NCBI RefSeq assembly: GCF_007995065.1
Contig: NZ_VOQR01000001.1
Coordinates: 1,677,001-1,741,000 of the forward strand
Reading direction: 5' to 3'
Origin: Sphingomonas ginsenosidivorax
GTDB taxonomy: Bacteria > Pseudomonadota > Alphaproteobacteria > Sphingomonadales > Sphingomonadaceae
DNA length: 64,000 bases
The number at the start of each line of letters is the position of its first letter. The stretch's first letter is position 1. The translations under genes and the position numbers were made by a program. A model generated the notes under the pieces. The model made no database searches and was not told the origin of the DNA. It saw only the letters and a program-made list of their open reading frames with translations. Below are positions 25,260 to 31,882 of the stretch, one piece after another.

Positions 25260-25904
25260 TCAGAACATCGATTCGGGGATGATGATCACGTCGCCCGGCT
25301 CGAGCCGGACGTTCGCCGAGGAATCGCCCTTCTTGAGCAGGTTGCCGATCTGCAGCGCGAATTCGGTCTGCTTGCCGGTCGCGCGGTCGTAGCGGACCAG
25401 GCGCGCCTTGTTGCCCGCGGCGTACTGGCTGAGACCGCCGACCGCGATCATCGCGTCGAGCAGAGTCATGTTGGCGCGGTAGGGAATCGAGGCGGGCTTC
25501 TCGGTCGCGCCGACGATGCGGACCTGCTGGCTGTAGGTGCCCGAGAAATTCTCGACGATCACCGAGACGATCGGGTCCTTGATATACTGGCCGAGCGCCT
25601 TCTTCATGTCGTCGGCGAGCACGGCGGGCGTCTTGCCGACCGCGGGCATGTCGTTGATCAGCGGCGTGGTGATCCGCCCGTCGGGGCGCACCTGGACCTT
25701 CGACGACAGCTCGGGGTTGCGCCAGACGAAGATGTTGAGCTGGTCGAGCGGCCCGATGACATATTCCTCGCCGGGCACTTCCTTGTTCGCGACATAGGAC
25801 GCAGGCGGCAGTTCCGGCCGTCCGCCGGTCGTCGTGCAGGCGGCGAGCGTCGACGCGGCAAGGCCGGTGATCAGCAGGGAACGGGCAACGGGTCCGGCAC
25901 GCAT
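25260..25904 (-). CDS. XrtA-associated exopolysaccharide export lipoprotein (Wza-like)
   Basis: A 214-residue outer-membrane export protein. A lipoprotein signal is visible (ITGLAASTLAACTTTGG, cysteine about residue 24). The Poly_export domain begins with YVIGPLDQLNIFVWRNPELS, followed by an SLBB-like domain (VRIVGATEKPASIPYRANMT). The C-terminus is GDVIIIPES. The start at 25904 is chosen because the lipobox spacing then fits; the frame can be read from TTG 25949, but that segment does not look like a signal. It should form the export channel with the outer-membrane protein at 21071. Confidence 0.92.
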   Translation of the reverse strand: MRAGPVARSLLITGLAASTLAACTTTGGRPELPPASYVANKEVPGEEYVIGPLDQLNIFVWRNPELSSKVQVRPDGRITTPLINDMPAVGKTPAVLADDMKKALGQYIKDPIVSVIVENFSGTYSQQVRIVGATEKPASIPYRANMTLLDAMIAVGGLSQYAAGNKARLVRYDRATGKQTEFALQIGNLLKKGDSSANVRLEPGDVIIIPESMF

Positions 25905-25997
25905 GGGTAGCAATCTCCTGACGTCATGCCGCCCCCCGGTCTGCACCAAGAGCGGCTGAACTCAGGATCGCTATGCGTCGAACAGGTGAATATAGCG
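25905..25997. promoter_or_regulatory. Short gap before the EPS export genes
   Basis: The gap between the PLP-decarboxylase stop and the export-protein start is the only non-coding stretch over 15 bases in this strand's locus. It holds AT-richer sequence (AATATAGCGTTAGGAAC near 25988-26004, partly in the upstream stop region), so an internal promoter is possible. No clear minus-35/minus-10 pair was found. Confidence 0.25.
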
Positions 25998-27227
25998 TTA
26001 GGAACGCTCGACAACCAGTTCGGATGCAGCCGGGTGGCCAAGGAACCCCGACGGGCTCGCCGACGCGCCATAGGCCCCGGCGAGGAAGATCGCGATCAGG
26101 TCTCCGACCGCGACCGGCGGCAGCGCGATGCGGTCGCCCAGGCGGTCGAGCGGGGTGCAGAGCGGGCCGACCACGCTGACCTCGCCCGCCGCCGCCTCGC
26201 CCATCCGCGCGGCGACGGCGAGCGGGTAGTTGCGGCGCACGACGGTCCCGAAATTGCCGCTGGCCGCGAGCTGGTGGTTGAGCCCGCCGTCGACGACGAC
26301 GAAGGTCTCCCCCTGGCTCTGCTTCACGTCGACGACGCGCGTGAGATAGACGCCGGCTTCCGCGACCAGCCAGCGCCCCAGCTCGATCGCGAACCGCGTG
26401 TCGGCAAGGACCGGCGCGCGCGCCGCGAGCGCATCGCCAAGCGCAGCGCCCACCTGTTCGACGTCCAGCGCCACGTCGCCGGCAAAATAGGGCACGCCGA
26501 ACCCGCCGCCGAGATTGACCAGCGGCGGTGCGAGACCCGCCTCCTCGGACAGCCGCGCAGCGAGCACCAGCGTCGCCGCCTGCGTATCGACGATCGCCTG
26601 CGCGTCGAGCGCCTGGCTGCCCGCATAGATATGGAAGCCACGCCAGTGGGCTCCCGCCGCGACGATCCGCCGGACCAGCGTTGCGGCGCGGGCCGCGTCG
26701 ACCCCGAACGGCGAGGCCCGGCCGCCCATCTTCATGCCCGACCCGCGCAGTTCGACATCCGGGTTCACGCGCACCGCCATCCGCGGCGCGAGACCGAGTG
26801 CGTCGCCGATCGCGAACCCACGCTCGGCCTCACCCTCCGATTCGACGTTGAGTGTCGCACCCGCGCGGATCGCGTCGGTCAACTCGTCGTCGCGCTTGCC
26901 TGGTCCCGCGAAGCTGATCGCCCGCGCCGGCTTGACCATCAGCGCCTTGGCCAGCTCGCCCGCCGATGCGACGTCGAGGCCGTCGACGAGCGGCGCGATT
27001 GCGGCGAGCAGCGCAGGTAGGGGGTTGGCTTTGATCGCGTAATGCAGGTCAATGCTCGGAAATGCGTCGCGGAACCGCGCGATCCGCGTCGCTATTGCGG
27101 TCATGTCATAGACGAAAAGCGGCGTGTCGGCCGCTGACGCGACCAATGCGTCCGCGGCGTGACCGCCGATCGTCAGGACGCCAGCCTGATCGACAAACTC
27201 CTGCGGCAGAGGCCCCATCGGCTTCAT
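25998..27227 (-). CDS. XrtA-associated PLP-dependent decarboxylase
   Basis: A 409-residue alanine-racemase-fold decarboxylase of the diaminopimelate/ornithine type. The PLP lysine is in LHYAIKANPLPAL, followed by IYAGSQALDA, NLGGGFGVPYF, ELGRWLVAEAG and VGPLCTPLD. It decarboxylates an amino acid or a carrier-bound amino acid in the exosortase A-linked small-molecule branch. ATG 27227 is preceded by AGGAGG (27235-27240) and overlaps the acyl-CoA ligase stop (ATGA). The substrate is unknown. It is distinct from the decarboxylase at 9180, so the window has two members of this fold. Confidence 0.92.
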   Translation of the reverse strand: MKPMGPLPQEFVDQAGVLTIGGHAADALVASAADTPLFVYDMTAIATRIARFRDAFPSIDLHYAIKANPLPALLAAIAPLVDGLDVASAGELAKALMVKPARAISFAGPGKRDDELTDAIRAGATLNVESEGEAERGFAIGDALGLAPRMAVRVNPDVELRGSGMKMGGRASPFGVDAARAATLVRRIVAAGAHWRGFHIYAGSQALDAQAIVDTQAATLVLAARLSEEAGLAPPLVNLGGGFGVPYFAGDVALDVEQVGAALGDALAARAPVLADTRFAIELGRWLVAEAGVYLTRVVDVKQSQGETFVVVDGGLNHQLAASGNFGTVVRRNYPLAVAARMGEAAAGEVSVVGPLCTPLDRLGDRIALPPVAVGDLIAIFLAGAYGASASPSGFLGHPAASELVVERS

Positions 27228-28885
27228 CGTGACTCCTCCTTGTTCCCCCGCGAAGGCGGGGGCCCAGACTGGACCCCCGCCTTCGCGGGGGAACAATTTC
27301 TGACGCCTGATGCGATCGCCGACCGATCGAGCTTGCCGTTCGCGTTGCGGGGCAATGCGTCGCGCCATTCATAGCGCGCCGGCTGCATGAAACTCGGCAG
27401 GACGCCGCGCACCCTATGTCGCAACGCCTCTTCGTTCGCCGGGTCGCCCGCCAGCACGACGACGATCGCCTGGCCCAGCCGCTCGTCCGCGACGCCGACC
27501 GCGACCGCCTCACGCGCTTCTCCGCCCGCCAGCACCGCTTCCTCGACCTCGAGCGGGCTGATGCGGTTGCCCGCGCTCTTGATCATCTCGTCGTCGCGAC
27601 CGACGAAGCGAAGCAGCCCGTCGGCACCCAGGACCACCGTGTCGCCCGACCACACCGCGAGGCGGCCGTCGGGTTCGGGACGGAAGCGCTGCGCGGTCCG
27701 CTCGGGATCGCGCCAATAGCCCTGCGCGACCAGCGGCCCGGCATGGACGAGCTCGCCCGATTCGTCCGCTGCCGCTTCGGTCCCATCCGGCCGTCGCACC
27801 GTGACCTCGGCAAACGGGATCGCGCGGCCCATCGCGTCGGGATGCGACTCGATCAGGTCCGGCGCGAGATAGGTCGAGCGGAACGCCTCGGTCAGCCCGT
27901 ACATCGCGTACAGGTCCGCCGCCGGGAAGCGCGTGCGCAGGCCGCGGACCAGCCGCGGGGTCAGCGCCCCACCGGAATTGGTCAGCCGCCTCAGCCGTGC
28001 CGCAGTCTCGGCCGGCCACTCCGCCTCGAGCAACTGCACCCACAAGGGCGGGACGCCTGCCAGCGTCGTCGCCCCCGTCCGCTCGACCGCCTTCACGACG
28101 TCGCGTGCCGTGAGATAATCGAGCGGCGCGACCGACGCGCCTGCTGCCCAGGTCGAGAACAGCTGGTTCTGGCCATAGTCGAAGCTCAAGGGGAGCACGC
28201 CGAGCACGCGGTCGTCGGGGGTCAGCCCCAGATAATGCGCGACCGAGATCGCCCCGAGCCACAGATTCGCATGGCTGAGCATCACGCCCTTGGGCCGGCC
28301 GGTGGAGCCGGAGGTGTAGAGGATCGCGGCGAGCGAATCGGGGTCGGCGGACGACGGGCCCAAGCCCCCCTCCTTCCCCGGCGAAGGCCGGGGCCCAGTT
28401 GGGAGAACGGACGTAACCGGGGGCTGCCCTTGTTCACCGGGGCCTTGCCATCTGGGCCCCGGCCTCCGCCGGGGTAGAAGTGGCAGTTCATTCTCGTCGA
28501 CGATGACACAACCGGCCGGCACATCCCCTGCCTCCAGCGTCCCGGCCCGCGCCCCCTGCGTCACCAGCAGCACCGCCCCGCTATCCGTCAGGATATGCGC
28601 GACCTGCGCGCGTCGCAGCGCGGGGTTGACCGGCACATGCACCAGCCCGGCGCGCGCCACCGCGAGCGGCATCACGCACGCCAGCCGCGTCTTCGGCAAC
28701 CACGTCGCGACCCGGTCGCCCGGGGCAAGCCCCCGCCCCGTCAGCCATCCCGCCACCGCCGACACCGCCGCCTCGAGCTCGGCAAACGTCATCACCCCCG
28801 CGCGATCGACGAGCGCGACCGCGTCCGCCGCGCCGCGCGCGGTCAGATAGTCGATCGGATGGGGCGTGGGGTCGAGGGCGATCAT
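27224..28885 (-). CDS. XrtA-associated acyl-CoA ligase (AMP-forming), repeat-containing
   Basis: A 553-residue adenylate-forming enzyme. Motifs in order are YTSGSTGRPKGVMLSH (P-loop), YAMYGLTEAFR (A5), WSGDTVVLGADG (A7), FVGRDDEMIKSAGNRISP (A8), and NANGKLDR (A10 lysine). Residues about 136-171 (LLPRRRPGPRWQG and following) come from a palindromic repeat at 28373-28477 and sit before the P-loop. The last about 20 residues (NCSPAKAGVQSGPPPSRG) come from the repeat at 27241-27296. Two ATGs (28897, 28885) are possible; 28885 has GAGGGC close by. It would load an acyl or amino acid group onto the carrier protein or CoA. Confidence 0.92.
   Translation of the reverse strand: MIALDPTPHPIDYLTARGAADAVALVDRAGVMTFAELEAAVSAVAGWLTGRGLAPGDRVATWLPKTRLACVMPLAVARAGLVHVPVNPALRRAQVAHILTDSGAVLLVTQGARAGTLEAGDVPAGCVIVDENELPLLPRRRPGPRWQGPGEQGQPPVTSVLPTGPRPSPGKEGGLGPSSADPDSLAAILYTSGSTGRPKGVMLSHANLWLGAISVAHYLGLTPDDRVLGVLPLSFDYGQNQLFSTWAAGASVAPLDYLTARDVVKAVERTGATTLAGVPPLWVQLLEAEWPAETAARLRRLTNSGGALTPRLVRGLRTRFPAADLYAMYGLTEAFRSTYLAPDLIESHPDAMGRAIPFAEVTVRRPDGTEAAADESGELVHAGPLVAQGYWRDPERTAQRFRPEPDGRLAVWSGDTVVLGADGLLRFVGRDDEMIKSAGNRISPLEVEEAVLAGGEAREAVAVGVADERLGQAIVVVLAGDPANEEALRHRVRGVLPSFMQPARYEWRDALPRNANGKLDRSAIASGVRNCSPAKAGVQSGPPPSRGNKEESR
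27241..27296. repeat. Palindromic element at the acyl-CoA ligase 3' end
   Basis: TGTTCCCCCGCGAAGGCGGG and CCCGCCTTCGCGGGGGAACA are inverted copies with a short loop. The element is translated as part of the ligase tail and ends just before the ribosome-binding site of the PLP decarboxylase. Confidence 0.9.
28373..28477. repeat. Palindromic element captured in frame inside the acyl-CoA ligase
   Basis: Left arm CTTCCCCGGCGAAGGCCGGG then GCCCAGTTGGGA; right arm TCTGGGCCCCGGCCTCCGCC then GGGG. The two are inverted relatives. The element lies wholly inside the open frame. Confidence 0.9.
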
Positions 28886-28970
28886 CGGCGCCCTCATACG
28901 CCCAAGCCGTTGCCGAATTCACCCCCGCACTATACCGCATGCGCGTTTGCAATCACTTTGGGCTTGAACC
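28886..28970. promoter_or_regulatory. Divergent intergenic region of the XrtA locus
   Basis: This gap separates the acyl-CoA ligase (minus) from the acyl carrier protein (plus), so it must drive one or both arms of the locus. The sequence is AT-richer than its neighbours, with ACTATACC near 28930 and TTTGCAATCACTTTGGG near 28946. A precise promoter cannot be assigned by eye. Confidence 0.45.
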
Positions 28971-29243
28971 TTGATCCCTGAAGGAACCAACCAGGTCGAC
29001 CTCGCCGTCCGCGCGGTGCTCGCCGACGTCCTCGGCCTCAGCGCGGATCGCGTCGCCGCCTTCACACCCGACACGGCGTTGTTCGGCGCGCTGCCCGAAC
29101 TCGATTCGATGGCGGTCGCGGGCGTGCTGACCGAACTCGAGGACCGGCTCGGCATCGTGATCGAGGATGACGAGGTCGATGGCGAGATGCTGGAGACGTT
29201 CGGCACGCTCGTCCGGTTCGCTGCGACCAAGGCGCTTGTCTGA
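28971..29243 (+). CDS. Acyl carrier protein of the XrtA locus
   Basis: A 90-residue carrier protein. The 4'-phosphopantetheine serine is residue 46 in LPELDSMAVAG, and the surrounding helices (VLTELEDRLGIVIEDDEVD) fit the ACP fold. The proposed start is TTG 28971; the ribosome-binding site is weak. It is divergent from the acyl-CoA ligase and followed with overlap by two hydrolases, so it probably receives the group activated by the ligase. The DSM (not DSL) motif separates it from the fatty-acid synthesis carrier. Confidence 0.9.
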   Translation: MIPEGTNQVDLAVRAVLADVLGLSADRVAAFTPDTALFGALPELDSMAVAGVLTELEDRLGIVIEDDEVDGEMLETFGTLVRFAATKALV

Positions 29244-29922
29244 CGCCTGCGCCTCGGCCCCAGGGCGCGAGGCACAGCTATGCCTGGGACCGCAGTCCGG
29301 TCCGGTCGTCCTGATTGCGCCGGCGTTGTTCGAGGAGGCCAACCGCCTGCGCGCCTTCACGGTCGCCGTCATGCGCGGGCTGGCATTGCGGGGTATCGGG
29401 AGCATCCTGCCCGATCTTCCCGGGACCAACGAGAGCCTGGTCGCCACGCAGGATGCGCGGCTCGACGATTGGCGCACGGCGTTCGCAGCTGCAGTCCCGC
29501 CCCGCCCCACGTACGGCGTCGCGATCCGCGGCGGCGCGCTGCTCGACGGCGAGGCCGACCTCGTCGGCCGCTATCATCTGTCACCGCCCACCGGCGCCGA
29601 TGTCGTACGCGACTTGGTCCGCACGCGGCTGGCCGCGGTCCGCGAAGGCGGCGCGGCGTTCGATCCCGCGGACATCGACCCGCCCGGCCCGCCGATCGTG
29701 CTGGCGGGCAACGCTGTCGCGCGCGACCTGCTCGTCGCCCTCAAAACCGCCGAACCGTCACCGGCCGAGCGCGTCGTCCGTCTCGATGGCGATTTGCGCC
29801 CGGCGGACCGGGTGTTCGCCGGGCGTCCGCTATGGCGTGCCGCGGAGCCCGACACCGATCCCGCGCTCGCCGCTGCGATCGCCGAGGACATTGCCGACTG
29901 GATCGCTCGATGCGCCGCGTGA
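29236..29922 (+). CDS. XrtA-associated hydrolase 2
   Basis: A 228-residue alpha/beta-hydrolase-like protein of the exosortase A-associated hydrolase 2 family. It begins LSDACASAPGREAQLCLGPQ, then PVVLIAPALFEEANRLRAF and LPDLPGTNESLV, as in the family. The serine nucleophile elbow is not obvious; the region where it should be reads GVAIRGGALL. So it may be inactive or use a different residue. The start is taken as TTG 29236, overlapping the ACP stop by eight bases. It should act on the ACP- or CoA-linked product together with hydrolase 1. Confidence 0.85.
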   Translation: MSDACASAPGREAQLCLGPQSGPVVLIAPALFEEANRLRAFTVAVMRGLALRGIGSILPDLPGTNESLVATQDARLDDWRTAFAAAVPPRPTYGVAIRGGALLDGEADLVGRYHLSPPTGADVVRDLVRTRLAAVREGGAAFDPADIDPPGPPIVLAGNAVARDLLVALKTAEPSPAERVVRLDGDLRPADRVFAGRPLWRAAEPDTDPALAAAIAEDIADWIARCAA

Positions 29923-30707
29923 TCGCCGTCCCTTGCGAAGGGGAGACGCTCGCGGCAACCCTGGACACGGCCCCCGGCACCACCGGCCTGCTGATCGTCT
30001 CGGGCGGCAACGTAATCCGCTGCGGCGCGCATCGCGGGATGGCGATGCTGGCGCAGCGGCTGGCGGCGCGCGGCGTGCCCGTGCTGCGCTACGACCGTCG
30101 CGGGGTCGGCGATTCGAGCGGCATCAATGGCGGGTTCCTGTCCGCGCGGCCCGACCTGATCGCCGCGGCCGCCGCCTTCCGTGCCGCCATGCCCGCCGTC
30201 ACCCGCCTCGTCGGGTTCGGCAATTGCGATGCGGCGAGCACGCTCGCGCTGTTCGGCCGCGACGCCGGGCTGGATGCCGTCGTGCTCGCCAATCCCTGGC
30301 TGGCCAAGGAGACCGACGATCTCCCGCCCGCGGCGGCGATCCGTGCACGCTATTCCCAGCGGCTGCGCGATCCGCGTGAATGGCGACGCCTGCTTGGCGG
30401 TGGCGTCAACATCCGCGGCGTTTTCCGTGGTTTACGCAAGATTCATGCGAGACCGGTTGAAGCGGTGGATAGCCTTGAAACTCGCGTTATGGATGCGCTT
30501 GGCGGTTGGGGACAGGCTGCGACCGTCATCGTGGCTACGAAGGACGCGACTGGCTTGGCGTTCACCGCGGCCGCGCGGCACGTCAGCCTGGCCTGCCGGA
30601 CCGTCTACATCCCGACCGCGTCGCACAGCTTCGCCGGCGCCGTCGAAGCAGCCGGCCTGGAGGACGCGATCGTCACCGTCCTCCATTCCCCGTCATCCCG
30701 GACCTGA
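29910..30707 (+). CDS. XrtA-associated hydrolase 1
   Basis: A 265-residue alpha/beta-hydrolase-like protein. GGNVIRCGAHRGMAML is near the oxyanion loop, YDRRGVGDSSG follows, and the nucleophile elbow is GFGNCDAAS, where a cysteine stands in place of serine, as in this family. A late histidine is in TASHSFAG. The ATG at 29910 lies inside the end of hydrolase 2 (overlap 13 bases). The last six residues, SPSSRT and stop, are encoded by the edge of a palindromic repeat (30691-30774). Confidence 0.88.
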   Translation: MRRVIAVPCEGETLAATLDTAPGTTGLLIVSGGNVIRCGAHRGMAMLAQRLAARGVPVLRYDRRGVGDSSGINGGFLSARPDLIAAAAAFRAAMPAVTRLVGFGNCDAASTLALFGRDAGLDAVVLANPWLAKETDDLPPAAAIRARYSQRLRDPREWRRLLGGGVNIRGVFRGLRKIHARPVEAVDSLETRVMDALGGWGQAATVIVATKDATGLAFTAAARHVSLACRTVYIPTASHSFAGAVEAAGLEDAIVTVLHSPSSRT

Positions 30708-30774
30708 TCCGGGATCCAGAGTAACGCGCGCCGCGCTCCATGACTCTGGATCCTGACGGTCGTCAGGATGACGG
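30691..30774. repeat. Palindromic element providing a stop codon
   Basis: CGTCATCCCGGACCTGATCC begins the left arm and GATCCTGACGGTCGTCAGGA with GACG ends the right. It lies between hydrolase 1 and convergent trxB, and the TGA of hydrolase 1 is inside it (30705-30707). Confidence 0.85.
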
Positions 30775-30784
30775 AGGGAAGCGG

Positions 30785-31753
30785 TTACTCCGCTGCCTCG
30801 GCCAGCTCCGCGAACTCTGCCGCCGCGAGGAAGCGCTCGGCGTCCAGTGCCGCCATGCAGCCCGTCCCTGCAGCGGTCACGGCCTGGCGATAGACCTTGT
30901 CCGCGACGTCGCCGCACGCGAACACGCCCTCGACGCTGGTCCGCGTGCTGCCCGTCTCGACCGCGATGTACCCGTCCGAATCCAGATCGATATGCCCGCG
31001 GAACAGCTCGGTCGCCGGATGATGGCCGATCGCGACGAAGCCGCCATCAACGTCGAGTCGGCTATGCTCCCCGGTCACCGTGTCCTCGAGGTCGAGCGCG
31101 ACCAGCCCCGCATTGCCGCCCCCGTCGACGAACCCGCGCACTTCCTTGTTCCACAGCACCGACACGCCCTTGTGCGCGAACAGCCGCTCCTGGAGGATCT
31201 TCTCCGCGCGCAGCGAATCGCGGCGATGGATCAGAGTCACGTCGGGCGAGTGGTTGGTCAGGTACAGCGCTTCCTCGACCGCAGTGTTGCCGCCGCCGAT
31301 CACCGCGACCTTCTTGCCGCGATAGAAGAACCCGTCGCATGTCGCGCAGGCGCTGACGCCCTTGCCCTTCATCGGCTCTTCGCTGTCGATCCCTAGCCAC
31401 TTGGCCTGCGCGCCGGTCGCGATCACCAGCGTGTCGCCCTCGTACACGTCGCCGCCGTCGCCGATCAGGCGGAACGGGCGCCGCGTCAGGTCGACCTCGA
31501 CGATCGTGTCCCACATCATCCGCGTGCCGACATGTTCGGCCTGCGCCTGCATCTGCTCCATCAGCCACGGGCCCTGGATCACGTCCTTGAACCCGGGATA
31601 GTTCTCGACGTCGGTCGTCGTGGTCAGCTGGCCGCCAGGCTGGATGCCCTGCACGACGATCGGCGCCATGCCCGCGCGCGCACCATATATCGCGGCGGAC
31701 AGCCCGGCTGGGCCGGAACCGAGAATGAGCATGCGGGTCGTGTGCGTCGTCAT
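30785..31753 (-). CDS. trxB: Thioredoxin-disulfide reductase
   Basis: A 322-residue NADPH-dependent flavoenzyme. The FAD motif is ILGSGPAGLSAAIYGAR, the redox-active CATC is in SACATCDGFFYRG, the NADPH motif is AVIGGGNTAVEEALY with HRRDSLRAEK, and the C-terminal FAD motif is GVFACGDVAD. It reduces thioredoxin in the cytoplasm. ATG 31753 is chosen because AAGGAT sits upstream at suitable spacing and the preceding codons are not conserved. It is divergent from the molybdopterin oxidoreductase at 31883; the roughly 130-base gap holds the promoters. Confidence 0.96.
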   Translation of the reverse strand: MTTHTTRMLILGSGPAGLSAAIYGARAGMAPIVVQGIQPGGQLTTTTDVENYPGFKDVIQGPWLMEQMQAQAEHVGTRMMWDTIVEVDLTRRPFRLIGDGGDVYEGDTLVIATGAQAKWLGIDSEEPMKGKGVSACATCDGFFYRGKKVAVIGGGNTAVEEALYLTNHSPDVTLIHRRDSLRAEKILQERLFAHKGVSVLWNKEVRGFVDGGGNAGLVALDLEDTVTGEHSRLDVDGGFVAIGHHPATELFRGHIDLDSDGYIAVETGSTRTSVEGVFACGDVADKVYRQAVTAAGTGCMAALDAERFLAAAEFAELAEAAE

Positions 31754-31882
31754 GGGGCAGATCCTTGGAGCGTTGGATCCCATCTAGGCGATGAGCCGTG
31801 AGATTTGAACCGCCGCGATGCGGTTCTGCGTGCATCGAAAGCCCCGCCGCTTCGTTTGATGGCGAAAGCGAAGGACCGACCC

